From JAMXLG01 sp963818925 (lineage in GTDB: Bacteria > Vulcanimicrobiota > Vulcanimicrobiia > Vulcanimicrobiales > Vulcanimicrobiaceae), in contig CAWFTN010000001.1 in NCBI GenBank assembly GCA_963818925.1, positions 620,001 through 684,000 on the forward strand: a DNA stretch of 64,000 nt, in the 5' to 3' direction. Positions 1 through 9,110 of this stretch are shown in pieces. A model generated the notes under the pieces. The model was not told the DNA's origin. It saw only the letters and a program-made list of their open reading frames with translations, and did no database searches. The translations under genes and the position numbers were made by a program. How positions within the stretch are numbered: position 1 is the stretch's first letter; the number at the start of each line of letters is the position of its first letter.

Positions 1-932
1 CGGCACCAGGCGACGCTGCGAAGATCGTTGTTTTGCAGCGCGATCGCCTCGAGCGCCTGAGCGTCTTTTCGTGCATCCTCCGTGCGGCCTTCGCAGAGCT
101 CGGTTTCCACCATTGCGCGCTCAGCGCGCGTCGAGAACCGCGATCGAGGTGTTGCGAGGCGGCGCATGCGTTCAGCGGCGCTGCGCATACCGTGTACATA
201 GCCGCGAATCCGCGCGCGCACAAAGTTCAGAAATTCGAGTTCGAAGCGGACTTCGTTACCGTCGTCCTCGCTTGGTTCGTGCAACATTGTGCGCAATTCG
301 GATAGCGTTGCGGCAGACTCGTTTTCATCGCCTGCGATCGTTTGCGATTGCGCAGCGAGCGCAAGCGCGACCGCGCGATGTTCGCGTGGGGCATCAAGCG
401 CGCTGGCAAGCGCAATATACTCACCCGAATCCAGCCGCGCGCGAAAGAGTGCCGCGGTATGTCTCGCTTTCGTTTGGAGGTCGAGCACCGGATAGAGCCG
501 CAAAACGGATGCCGGTTCCGTTTCGGAGAGTGCGCTACTGACGAGAATGTCGGCGCTACTCGACGGTTGGGCTCCGATCTCGACGCCGCGAAGGAGCTCG
601 CGCACGCGGTGGGCGATCGCGCGAACCGCAACCGCGCGACGACGGAAGAACTGGCGTCGCGAGAGCCCATATTGCGTCGAAAGCCCATCCTGCGTCATCG
701 TCGCATCGAGATCGCAGGCGCGAACGAGCTCGTACAACTGGCGGTCGCCCGGGTTCGCACCGAACGAAGACTCGGCAAGCATACGAACCATCGCGATAGG
801 GTTTTCTTCATCTAGAGCGGTGCAGAGCGGCGAGACGACGGGCAACGTCGAGAGCCGTTCCAAATTGCGCGCTCGCCGCAGCATTGCGCGTACGTACCGT
901 TCGGTGGTCGGCAGATCGAGTGTCAACACCAT
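1..932 (-). CDS. Helix-turn-helix transcriptional regulator, truncated by the window edge
   Basis: This leftward gene starts at the ATG at 932, with an AAAGG-type ribosome site about 8 bases upstream, and stays open for 310 codons to the window edge, so its C-terminus is missing. Residues about 75-105 form a helix-turn-helix of the sigma-region-4 kind, with the recognition segment around LSRRQFFRRR. The rest is Arg/Ala/Leu-rich helix and looks like TPR-type repeats. It diverges from the TonB receptor across a 238-base gap holding repeated TCAACG boxes, so control of the receptor or of itself is plausible. The family assignment is my reading of the HTH only. No ligand or target can be seen. 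Confidence 0.6.
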   Translation of the reverse strand, partial: MVLTLDLPTTERYVRAMLRRARNLERLSTLPVVSPLCTALDEENPIAMVRMLAESSFGANPGDRQLYELVRACDLDATMTQDGLSTQYGLSRRQFFRRRAVAVRAIAHRVRELLRGVEIGAQPSSSADILVSSALSETEPASVLRLYPVLDLQTKARHTAALFRARLDSGEYIALASALDAPREHRAVALALAAQSQTIAGDENESAATLSELRTMLHEPSEDDGNEVRFELEFLNFVRARIRGYVHGMRSAAERMRRLATPRSRFSTRAERAMVETELCEGRTEDARKDAQALEAIALQNNDLRSVAWC

Positions 933-952
933 GATGGTAGCCTTTACTGTCA

Positions 953-1048
953 TCAACGGCCCTCAACGTCGTTGAAGTCTCAAAAAAGCCGTCAAAACGC
1001 GATCACAGTACCTAGCATACGCTTCACATCTGTTAAAAAAAATCAACG
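953..1048. promoter_or_regulatory. Candidate operator boxes in the divergent intergenic region
   Basis: The 238-base gap between the HTH regulator and the TonB receptor gene contains TCAACG at 953-958, a perfect palindrome TCAACG-T-CGTTGA at 963-975, and a further TCAACG at 1043-1048. The first two boxes start exactly 10 bases apart, about one helical turn. No convincing -35/-10 pair was found. Reading these as binding sites for the adjacent regulator is inference. Confidence 0.3.
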
Positions 1049-1170
1049 GTGCCAACTATCCGTCGTTTTCATAAGAGATGACAGGTTGCTTAGGGCTTAA
1101 TGTGTGGAGTTGGCGATTAGTCGGCGGGTGCCGGCTGTCACTCACTCTTCACTTGAGAGGATCCCAACGC

Positions 1171-4100
1171 ATGAAGCGATACGCGTTCCGGCATCCTTTA
1201 CTCGCACTGATGTTGACTATCGCGTTTATCGGCCAGGGAACATGGGCACTGGCCGGTACGACGGGTGGTATCACCGGTACGGTAACGGATGAAGCCGGAG
1301 CTCCAGTCGCCGGGGCGTCTGTTCGAATCGTCTCGGCCTCACAAAGCGCGTCCGCAACGTCGGACGCTGGAGGAAGATTTAGCTTCCTCTCCTTGGCACC
1401 GGACACATATACGGTGTCAATTGAGAAAGACGGATATAACCCGGTGTCCTACGCCGGCGTTACCGTTTTTGCTGACAACACTCTGACGCTGTCCTTCCGT
1501 ATGACGAAGGCACTGAAAACGATTGCCAAAGTATCGGCAACCTCTGCGGGTAATTTGGTGAAATCCGGCGTCGGATCAGATATTTACAGCGTCAACTCGC
1601 AAGCCATCACCACGTCGAGCGCGCTCGGCGGCGGCGGTAACTTGAACAGTGCGTATTCCGCAATCTCATCGGTTCCCGGCGCAGTCGTACCTGCGGGCGG
1701 CATGGGCTGGAACCAATCAACGTACGTGCGCGGTTCGCAATCGTTCTTTACCGGCTTCGAGTATGACGGTATTCCTGTAAACCGTGCGTTCGACAATTAC
1801 AACTCTTCGACCGAGTCAAATCTCGGATTGCAAGAGCTGCAAGTCTACACCGGCGGCGGTCCGTCGTCGTCGGCTTCCGCGGGTACCTCCGGATTCATCA
1901 ACCAGGTCTTCAAGACCGGTACGTATCCCGGGTATCTCGATCTTTCCGGCGGCATCGGCACGCCGGTGTACTATCACCAAGCGAAAGTTGAAGCGGGCGG
2001 CGCGACGCCGGATCGCCGCTTCAGCTATTACATCGGCATAAGCGGATACAACCAAGGGGCCCGTCCGTTAAACAACGACAACGGTGCACCGCTGACAACT
2101 GATCCGAATGCCGTGTATACGGGTCAAAGCAACATCGCGAGAGCCACTTACGGGCTTGGAATCCCGTCTCTGAGTGCGGAATGTTCGCCCGGAACGACAA
2201 ACGATCCGAACCCGCTTTGGGGCGGCGGTGTAGCAGGGCCGGTGCAGACATACTACCAAGCCGATCTCGGCCTCGCGCCGAACTGCTACATTCCTTATCC
2301 GGGAATCGTGGTCCCGAACGCGATCAACGTCGCGCAAATCGCGGACCGCGAAAACGTCGCGAACTTCCACTTCCGGATTCCTCAAAAGAACGGAACGTCC
2401 GACGATATCCAGCTGCTCGGCAGCACCTCGATGTTGAACACGCAGTTCTATAGCTCGTTCAACGATCTCGGTGGATATGGAATCAGCACGCTTTCCATGT
2501 TCGGGACGCAGTACTGCAACCCGAACACGAGCACCCAATTGAACGGCGCCGCGTGTGCGCCGGTCGCCAATAGCAACTTCCCTGCGTACGTCGACGCAGT
2601 TGTGTACAACGCACCGTTCGGAACGCCGATCTCGGGACTGAAGCCGACAAACTACTTTCAGCCCGACAGCAATCCGAACCGACAGCCCAATTCCGAAATT
2701 CCCGCGGATAATCGCGACGGAATCTTTAATGACACGGGCATCGTCAAGCTGCAGTACACGCACCAGTTCTCCAGCAATGCATTTGCGCGTATTTTTGGGT
2801 ACACGTTCTTCTCCGACTGGACTCAGTCGGGCGCGCAAAATGCCTTACAGACATACGTCTTGGGCTGCACGGGTCCGTGTCCCGGCGCCGGCGCCATTGC
2901 GGCAAATTACGACCTGATCACCCATACCGGCGGCGGTCAACTAGAGCTTGTCGACCAACTCAACAGCCAGCACTTGCTGCAACTGACGGCGAACTACACG
3001 CAAGCCAACGTCGTCCGCTTCAACAATACGGGCTACACCGGCGGCGCTTCGCCGATCGGACTCATCAGCCAGAGCGGCGGCGGGTTTACGTGTTACGACC
3101 CGGCGACGGGTGCAGCGTTGTCGACTTGCGCACCGGGCGGTGCGTATCAGAGCGACGCTATTACCGGGCCAACCAATGCGACGCCAACCAACCCAACCGG
3201 CGCACCGCCGGCGGGAAGCTCTGCGGCAGCGGCGGGTGCGCAATGGGTGACATTGTGGAACGGCAACGCGAGCGGTACCTACAATACCGTTAAGCCGAAG
3301 TTCACATTCGTAGCGCTGAGCGATCAATGGCGTCCCAACGATCGTTGGCTCGTCAACGGGCAACTTCGCTATGAAAACTACGAGTACGATCTCGTATCGA
3401 ATCCGGGCGTTGCCACGGATTTCTACGCGAACATCGTATCGCAGGATGTGTGCACGAATGCGTCCGGATCAGTCCTCTCGAAGGCGCTGTTACCGGGGAA
3501 TCCTCCGCCCGCGAAGGTGATCTTTACACCGACGTGCGCGGCGGGAACGCCGCTACCCGCGTCGGACAACTATCCGCTTGGCATCCCGGCCGGATATGCG
3601 CATCCGTCGTTCACAGCGACCTCACCGGGTCAGTACACGATCTCGGATCTCTCACCGCGTATCTCGTTCACCTACACCCAGTCCCCGGATACGGTGTGGC
3701 GCGCGTCGATCGGACACTTCACGCAGCCGCCGATCTCGGCGTCGGTACAGTATCTGAACGTCTCGGGGAACTCATTAAATACGTGGAACGCGACGTTGCC
3801 GCTCGGCTTCTTCTCACCGTTCCATCCCATTCCGGCGATGAGTGCCACGCAAGCCGACCTCTCATTCGAGCACCATTTCCGTGGGACGGACATGAGCCTC
3901 AAGCTGACGCCGTTCTACAACTGGACGTACGGTTATCAAGAGCAGAACTTCCTTGGTCCGAACTTCGTCACGCAAGCGCCCGTCGGCAACTTCCGTTCCG
4001 AAGGCGCGGAGATGGCGTTCACCAAGGGCGACTTTGCAAAAGACGGCCTCGCGACGCAATTAGCGATTACCTACACCTTCGCACGCGTTCAATACGTCCC

Positions 4101-5088
4101 GTGGTTCGGTCAGAATCAGTTGTTCGCGGTCAACCAAGCCATTTCGCAATACAACGTGTTGACCAAGGGCGGCGGCGGTTCGCCGTTCTACTGCTCGGGC
4201 GGCACTGACGCAGCCGGAACGGTATCGCCGGGGACGGCGACACCGGCAACCTGCGCCGCGCTTCCCACCCCGGGTGTGCCGATCAGCAACCCCTATTACA
4301 ACAGCCCGACGCAAGGATTGCTCAATACGAGTGGATGGTATCCGGCAGGCAATCTCGGATTGTCACCCACCAGCAATCCATCAACGACGTACTTCGACGT
4401 CCCGTGGAACCTCTCGTGGCTCCTGAATTGGCGCAAACAGAAGTTCGCGGCGACGTTCTCGATGTCGCTGGCCCAGGGACCGGGTTATGGTGGCCCACTC
4501 GACATCATCGGCGAAGATCCACGCACGTGCGGCGCGAACTCGAGTCAAGCGACACGTACGGTCGGCGGTGTAACGGTTCCCGTCACACCGATCACGTCGC
4601 TTTCGCCGGGTACCGATCCGTTTAAGTGCGATGCACTGACGGCCACAGGTACCTTGTCGAACGCCGCAGGCCAACTGTACATTCCGAACCCACAAACGGG
4701 TACGTTCGCGCTACCCGGGCAGTATCGGGAACCGTGGATCATGGTTGGCAACCTCGGGCTGACGTATGACGTTTCGCCGAGAATTTCGGCAAGCGTAACG
4801 CTGGCGAACTTGTTCCACACATGTTTCGGCGGAACGTCGGCACCGTGGACGACGGCGTACGGACCGTCACCGAACACCTGCGCGTATCTATCGGCGGGCC
4901 CGGCGACAACCGGCGAATACGTTTCCAACTTCTACAACGGTACGAGTCCAAACGATGTCGCGGCCAACGGTGTTGCTCCGCGGCCGTGGCAGACTCAATC
5001 GTACCTGCCCACGCAGGGCTTCGGGAGTGCCGCCGGCACGATCCCAAGTCCGTTCACCGCGTTCTTCCAGCTCACGGTCAAGATCTAA
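1171..5088 (+). CDS. TonB-dependent receptor with N-terminal carboxypeptidase-regulatory-like domain
   Basis: This is an outer-membrane receptor of 1305 residues, probably importing an unidentified large or chelated substrate with TonB energy. The chosen ATG at 1171 has GAGAGG at 1155-1160 and begins a clear signal peptide (MKRYAFRHPLLALML, then a hydrophobic core ending near ALAG). Residues about 33-120 form a CarboxypepD_reg-like Ig domain (GGITGTVTDEAGAPVAGASV). A plug domain with YVRG and GFEYDGIPVNR follows. The remainder is a long Gly/Asn/Tyr/Thr-rich beta-barrel ending in the aromatic-plus-strand pattern FFQLTVKI. An in-frame GTG/ATG further upstream is less likely because it would bury the signal peptide. 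The substrate cannot be told from sequence. Confidence 0.9.
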   Translation: MKRYAFRHPLLALMLTIAFIGQGTWALAGTTGGITGTVTDEAGAPVAGASVRIVSASQSASATSDAGGRFSFLSLAPDTYTVSIEKDGYNPVSYAGVTVFADNTLTLSFRMTKALKTIAKVSATSAGNLVKSGVGSDIYSVNSQAITTSSALGGGGNLNSAYSAISSVPGAVVPAGGMGWNQSTYVRGSQSFFTGFEYDGIPVNRAFDNYNSSTESNLGLQELQVYTGGGPSSSASAGTSGFINQVFKTGTYPGYLDLSGGIGTPVYYHQAKVEAGGATPDRRFSYYIGISGYNQGARPLNNDNGAPLTTDPNAVYTGQSNIARATYGLGIPSLSAECSPGTTNDPNPLWGGGVAGPVQTYYQADLGLAPNCYIPYPGIVVPNAINVAQIADRENVANFHFRIPQKNGTSDDIQLLGSTSMLNTQFYSSFNDLGGYGISTLSMFGTQYCNPNTSTQLNGAACAPVANSNFPAYVDAVVYNAPFGTPISGLKPTNYFQPDSNPNRQPNSEIPADNRDGIFNDTGIVKLQYTHQFSSNAFARIFGYTFFSDWTQSGAQNALQTYVLGCTGPCPGAGAIAANYDLITHTGGGQLELVDQLNSQHLLQLTANYTQANVVRFNNTGYTGGASPIGLISQSGGGFTCYDPATGAALSTCAPGGAYQSDAITGPTNATPTNPTGAPPAGSSAAAAGAQWVTLWNGNASGTYNTVKPKFTFVALSDQWRPNDRWLVNGQLRYENYEYDLVSNPGVATDFYANIVSQDVCTNASGSVLSKALLPGNPPPAKVIFTPTCAAGTPLPASDNYPLGIPAGYAHPSFTATSPGQYTISDLSPRISFTYTQSPDTVWRASIGHFTQPPISASVQYLNVSGNSLNTWNATLPLGFFSPFHPIPAMSATQADLSFEHHFRGTDMSLKLTPFYNWTYGYQEQNFLGPNFVTQAPVGNFRSEGAEMAFTKGDFAKDGLATQLAITYTFARVQYVPWFGQNQLFAVNQAISQYNVLTKGGGGSPFYCSGGTDAAGTVSPGTATPATCAALPTPGVPISNPYYNSPTQGLLNTSGWYPAGNLGLSPTSNPSTTYFDVPWNLSWLLNWRKQKFAATFSMSLAQGPGYGGPLDIIGEDPRTCGANSSQATRTVGGVTVPVTPITSLSPGTDPFKCDALTATGTLSNAAGQLYIPNPQTGTFALPGQYREPWIMVGNLGLTYDVSPRISASVTLANLFHTCFGGTSAPWTTAYGPSPNTCAYLSAGPATTGEYVSNFYNGTSPNDVAANGVAPRPWQTQSYLPTQGFGSAAGTIPSPFTAFFQLTVKI

Positions 5089-5109
5089 GGATCTTTTCCT
5101 GAAGCAACA

Positions 5110-5141
5110 ACGAGGCCGCCGGATCACTCCGGCGGCCTCGT
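5110..5141 (+). terminator. Strong hairpin after the TonB receptor gene
   Basis: A perfect 13-bp inverted repeat (5110-5122 and 5129-5141) with a 6-base loop lies 22 bases after the receptor stop codon. The stem is G+C-rich. No U-tract follows, so it may work as a weak intrinsic terminator or as mRNA 3'-end protection. Confidence 0.6.
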
Positions 5142-5236
5142 CGCATTCCGGCGCGAATTTTGATGCGCGGTTGAGAGGCGTCGGGCTCATTGCGCGTTAA
5201 CATGGGAGCCGAAACTGGCACCCTTGGAGGTCTATC

Positions 5237-7315
5237 TTGCCGGCGATTCACGCTCGGGTATTTTTATTTGCACTTAGCGCATTGCTCGCCGGGAGTCCGG
5301 CGCAAGCGGCAGTCCAACCCGCCTCAAAGCTCGCGCCCGCGACACCGACGCAGATCGATTGGAATCTCACTCCTGCGCAGATCGCGTCGACGTGCAAGGC
5401 ACGGATCGCCGAGTTCGACCATGCGGTCACGCGCATCATGGCCGCGAAATCCGCGCGAACGGTTTCGAACACGCTGATTCCGCTCGAGAATGCAGAAGCC
5501 GATCTGAACGATCGCACGATCGCCGAACAGTTTCTGTTCAACGTCGCGACCGACAAGGACGTGCGCGACGCGTCGAATCAGTGCAATATCGACCAGAGTA
5601 ACTATTTCGCATCGTTCGCGGCGCGCCCCGACGTCTATCGCGCGCTTGTCGCCGTGCAGAAGAGCGGCACGGCAAAAATGCCGGCCGACAAAAAGCTGCT
5701 CGAGATGTACCTCGTCGGAGCGCGCCGTTCCGGTGCCGCGCTCTCCGCCGCGCAACGCAAGGAGTTCATCGCGCTTTCCAATCAGCTGACGCAACTCGGC
5801 AGCACCTTCAGCGAGAATCTCAACAACGACGACACGACGATCGCGATCACCGCTGCGCAGGCACAGAGCCTGCCCGCGACGTTCGTCAACGCGTTGAAGA
5901 AGAACGCGGACGGTACCTACACGGTCAAAGTGAACGAGAGCACCGTCTCGGTGTATTTACAGAACGAGCGCGATCCCCAAGCCCGCAAAGCGTATTACAT
6001 GGCGTACAACAATCGCGCGTCGGGAAACGTCGCCGTGTTGGAACAGGCGATCGCGGTGCGCGATCAGCTCGCGCATCTGCTCGGGTATCCGTCGTGGGCC
6101 GCGTACCAGTTGGCGGATCGCATGGCGCAAACGCCTCAGCGCGTGCTGACTTTCGAGTCGCAGCTCGATGACAAGCTGCTTCCCCAGGCAGATCGCGACA
6201 TCGCCACGCTCGCTGCGCTCAAGTCGAAAGATACCGCCGAGGCGAACGCAACCATCAACGCGTGGGACATCACCTATTACGACAATCAGCTGGTGAAAAC
6301 GAAGTACGCGGTCGACAACGAAGCGATCCGGCAATACTTCCCGGTCAATACCGTCGTCGATCGTATCATGAATCTGTATCACAAGATTCTCGGCGTTACG
6401 TTCGTCAAGATGGCGAATCCCAAGACCTGGAATGCAAACGACGTCATCGGCTATAACGTCTACGATACGAAGACGGGCCGCTTCATCGGCAGCACGTACT
6501 TCGACTTCTTTCCGCGCCCGGGCAAATTCACGCATTTTGCGAACTGGCCGCTCGTTCCGGCCCGCCGTCTCGCCGACGGCACCTATCGTCCGCCGGTCGC
6601 CGTGATTCTCGGCAACTGGCCGCGTCCTGCGCCGGGTGCCGCTGCATTACTCTCGCACCAAGACGTGATCACATTCTTCCACGAGTTCGGTCACAATCTC
6701 GCTGCGCTGCTGACGACTGCGCCGTATGAAACGCTGAGCAGCGGATTCCGTCAGGACTTCGTCGAGGCGCCGTCGCAGATGCTCGAAAACTTCATGTGGC
6801 AGCCGTCGATTCTCAAAGAGGTGAGTTCGAACGTGACGACGGGCGCGCCGCTGCCGGACGATATGATCAAGAGTATGGTTGCGGCGCGGTACGTCAATGA
6901 AGCGTACTTCACCGTGCAGCAAATCAAACTCGGCATGGTCGACATGGCGTATCACTCATCCGGACCGAAGATTGACACAACGGCTGTGTGGGCGGAAATT
7001 TCAAGGAAATACACGCCGCTCTCGATGACGCCGGGAACGCATCCGCAGGCATCATTCGGTCATCTCTTCGGGTACGATGCGGGCTACTACAGCTATCTCT
7101 GGGCGCTCGTGTATGCGCAAGACATGTTCACTGCGTTCCAAAACGGCGGACTCGAAAACCCCCTCGTCGGTGAGCGGTATCGTAAGGACATTCTCGAACC
7201 CGCGCGCATCTACGAACCCGACGTCGAAGTGCGGAATTTCTTGGGACGTCCGATGAACTCGGATGCATTCTACAAGCAATTCGTTCAGGATAATACTGCG
7301 GCGTCAAACCCGTAA
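5237..7315 (+). CDS. M3 family zinc metallopeptidase (oligopeptidase), exported
   Basis: This 692-residue enzyme cleaves oligopeptides, in the thimet oligopeptidase/Dcp family. The zinc site HEFGH begins at residue 482 within FFHEFGHNL, followed by a downstream glutamate region (FVEAPSQMLENF) that supplies the third ligand in this family. The start is a TTG at 5237, supported by GGAGG at 5226-5230 and by a signal peptide directly after it (ARVFLFALSALLAG, cleavage near AQA-A). It should therefore act in the periplasm, unlike the cytoplasmic M3 enzymes of E. coli. It is a single gene followed by a hairpin/repeat unit. Substrate preference cannot be read from the sequence. Confidence 0.9.
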   Translation: MPAIHARVFLFALSALLAGSPAQAAVQPASKLAPATPTQIDWNLTPAQIASTCKARIAEFDHAVTRIMAAKSARTVSNTLIPLENAEADLNDRTIAEQFLFNVATDKDVRDASNQCNIDQSNYFASFAARPDVYRALVAVQKSGTAKMPADKKLLEMYLVGARRSGAALSAAQRKEFIALSNQLTQLGSTFSENLNNDDTTIAITAAQAQSLPATFVNALKKNADGTYTVKVNESTVSVYLQNERDPQARKAYYMAYNNRASGNVAVLEQAIAVRDQLAHLLGYPSWAAYQLADRMAQTPQRVLTFESQLDDKLLPQADRDIATLAALKSKDTAEANATINAWDITYYDNQLVKTKYAVDNEAIRQYFPVNTVVDRIMNLYHKILGVTFVKMANPKTWNANDVIGYNVYDTKTGRFIGSTYFDFFPRPGKFTHFANWPLVPARRLADGTYRPPVAVILGNWPRPAPGAAALLSHQDVITFFHEFGHNLAALLTTAPYETLSSGFRQDFVEAPSQMLENFMWQPSILKEVSSNVTTGAPLPDDMIKSMVAARYVNEAYFTVQQIKLGMVDMAYHSSGPKIDTTAVWAEISRKYTPLSMTPGTHPQASFGHLFGYDAGYYSYLWALVYAQDMFTAFQNGGLENPLVGERYRKDILEPARIYEPDVEVRNFLGRPMNSDAFYKQFVQDNTAASNP

Positions 7316-7322
7316 ACTTGTA

Positions 7323-7416
7323 TCATCCTGAGCTTGTCGCAGGAGGCCCGGCGAGATTTCGCCGGGCTTAGCTTTTGTGGCGGTCCTCCGACTTCGCTGC
7401 GCTCCGCTCAGGATGA
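7323..7416. repeat. Dispersed repeat with inverted ends, containing a terminator-like hairpin
   Basis: The unit starts with TCATCCTGAGC (7323-7333) and ends with its exact inverse complement GCTCAGGATGA (7406-7416). Inside is a 9-bp perfect stem (7346-7354 with 7359-7367) followed by AGCTTTT, so it also resembles a terminator for the M3 peptidase gene. Half-copies with the same signature occur at 47432-47455 and 58355-58388. This is a dispersed, non-coding, palindromic repeat type found across many bacterial genomes. Confidence 0.7.
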
Positions 7417-7492
7417 CAATAGGAACGGTGCGTTCTCGGGATAAGGGGCAACCGCGCATGCGTGCTATCGTTCGCTTACAGAGGTGAAAACG

Positions 7493-8233
7493 ATGAAGAG
7501 AATCGTTGCGCTCCTTGCGGCGCTGCTCTGCAGCGCGCAAACACCCGCGGCGAATGCCCCCATGCCCGCTGCTAATGGCGCGTCCCTGCCTGCGATTCGC
7601 CATCTCGTCTACCGCTTTGGCTACAACACGAAAGCGGCTGACTCGGGGAACGGCACCGGAACGACGACTATCGATATCACCGGTGTTGCGCCCGACGGCG
7701 GCCTTTTGGTCAACGCAACGGACGAGTGGTGGAACAGCGTAAATCCCAAACAAACGGCGTCGTGCGAGATTCATCTTAATGGAAACATCGAGTGCCCGAA
7801 GGCGCCGTACAACCTGACCGGAATTCAAGTGACGGTCCTTCCGCTGCTCGCGCACGGATTCTTCAGCGGCTTTGGCTCAAACCCAAACACGTCAGCCGCT
7901 CGCAAATACAGCGTGCGCGCGTCGTTCGCGCCGGGTCTGCATACCGGATTCACTGGTCAAGCATATACCTGGAATTGCGAGTTCAATCTGAACGGAGCCG
8001 GGACGGTTCCGCAGTCCGCGCCGCTCGTGTTGATCCATTCAAAGGGACAGATGGCGCAGCAAGCCGGGCGGTACATCAAAGCGAACGGCAAATACAATAT
8101 CGTCTATGATCCGCGCATCAAGATGCCCGCGATCGTCAATTCCGAGTGGACATTTGTTCCCCGAATGACCGTCAGCTATTACACCGTGGAGATGCGGCTC
8201 ATCCGCGCAGGTCCGCAAGGCGCCGCTCAGTGA
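7493..8233 (+). CDS. Secreted hypothetical protein
   Basis: I do not recognise this family. The 246-residue product has a typical signal peptide (MKRIVALLAALLCSAQ, cleavage near AAN-A). Its mature part is rich in Gly, Asn, Thr and aromatic residues, with two cysteines about ten residues apart (SCEIHLNGNIEC) and another in WNCEF. That suggests a beta-rich periplasmic or surface protein. The ATG at 7493 is preferred over a GTG at 7484 because AGAGG at 7480-7484 lies 8 bases before it. It converges on the creatininase-family gene, and the two stops overlap by 7 bases. Confidence 0.6.
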   Translation: MKRIVALLAALLCSAQTPAANAPMPAANGASLPAIRHLVYRFGYNTKAADSGNGTGTTTIDITGVAPDGGLLVNATDEWWNSVNPKQTASCEIHLNGNIECPKAPYNLTGIQVTVLPLLAHGFFSGFGSNPNTSAARKYSVRASFAPGLHTGFTGQAYTWNCEFNLNGAGTVPQSAPLVLIHSKGQMAQQAGRYIKANGKYNIVYDPRIKMPAIVNSEWTFVPRMTVSYYTVEMRLIRAGPQGAAQ

Positions 8234-9033
8234 TGATCCGTTCGCTGCGCCGGCTCGCGCGCTAGCATTTCGTCGATGATTTCCACGATGCCGCTTGCCG
8301 CTGCATCGAGTAATGTGCGTCCTTTGTCCGCGGTCGCTTTCGTCGGATCGCCCATCACACCGGAGTGGGAAAGCGCGCTCCAGTGCTCCATCATCACGAG
8401 TGGGCCGTCGCCGCCCACGAGATCGGTCCAGTAGTTCTTCGTCGGCCGGTGCGATAATTCATGAATCGCTTTCGACATATCGACGAGATCCGGCCGGATC
8501 GTGAGGTAGAGCGACGTCTCGAACTCACACGCGTGGTTCATTCCGCCGATGCGTTCGGACTCGCGTAACGATTCGGCTGCTTCGCGGACGCCGGGCGCTG
8601 CCCAGTAGTTAATGGCAGCAGCCAGCACATCGGTTTTTACGACCGTCAAACGCGCGATGATGTCGATGAACGGCGTATTGCTGCCGTGCCCGTTTACGAT
8701 GAGAATCTTGCGGAATCCGTGGTGCGCTAGGCTGCGGCAGACGTCGAGGCCGTAGTCGATAAGGGTATGCGCGCCTATCGTGATCGCACCCGGAAAATCC
8801 ATGTGGTGCGCACTATAACCGTGATTGATCGCGGGAACGAGTAACGCGCGGTCTCGCGCGCGTGAAACGGCTTCTTCGCAGACCGCGTTGCAAAGGCGTA
8901 AATCGGTGTCAATCGGAAGATGGGGGCCGTGGTCTTCGATCGTCGCAATTGGGACAACCGCGACGATGCCGCGTGCTGCGGCTTGTTTTATCTGCGGCCA
9001 GGTAAGTTCGCCGTAATGATAGCTCTCTGCCAT
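8227..9033 (-). CDS. Creatininase family amidohydrolase
   Basis: This 268-residue metal-dependent hydrolase belongs to the creatininase/formamide amidohydrolase (ArfB/MftE-like) family. The metal-binding motifs are present in order: IEDHGPHLPIDTD near residue 40, NGHGSN in the middle, and a GGMNHACEFETS block with the later His/Glu ligands. The family opens cyclic or terminal amides, but the substrate here is unknown. It is not beside mycofactocin or riboflavin-deamination genes that would specify one. The ATG at 9033 is chosen because AGGGAG lies about 5 bases upstream, while the in-frame start at 9057 lacks a site. It stands alone on the minus strand. Confidence 0.85.
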   Translation of the reverse strand: MAESYHYGELTWPQIKQAAARGIVAVVPIATIEDHGPHLPIDTDLRLCNAVCEEAVSRARDRALLVPAINHGYSAHHMDFPGAITIGAHTLIDYGLDVCRSLAHHGFRKILIVNGHGSNTPFIDIIARLTVVKTDVLAAAINYWAAPGVREAAESLRESERIGGMNHACEFETSLYLTIRPDLVDMSKAIHELSHRPTKNYWTDLVGGDGPLVMMEHWSALSHSGVMGDPTKATADKGRTLLDAAASGIVEIIDEMLAREPAQRTDHH

Positions 9034-9110
9034 GGACTCCCTACTACAACGAAGCAAACGCTGAAAGCCTTTTGCGCGATCGGGATAAGCGGGTACGGAC
9101 TCAAACGGCT

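Noticed and set aside
227..688. A 153-codon minus-strand open frame inside the first gene
   Set aside because: It is Arg/Ser-rich, out of frame with the HTH regulator that spans the region and has no ribosome site. It is a shadow of the regulator gene.
3450..4208. A 252-codon plus-strand frame within the TonB receptor gene
   Set aside because: It lies wholly inside the receptor coding region in another frame, is rich in Arg, and no domain is recognisable.
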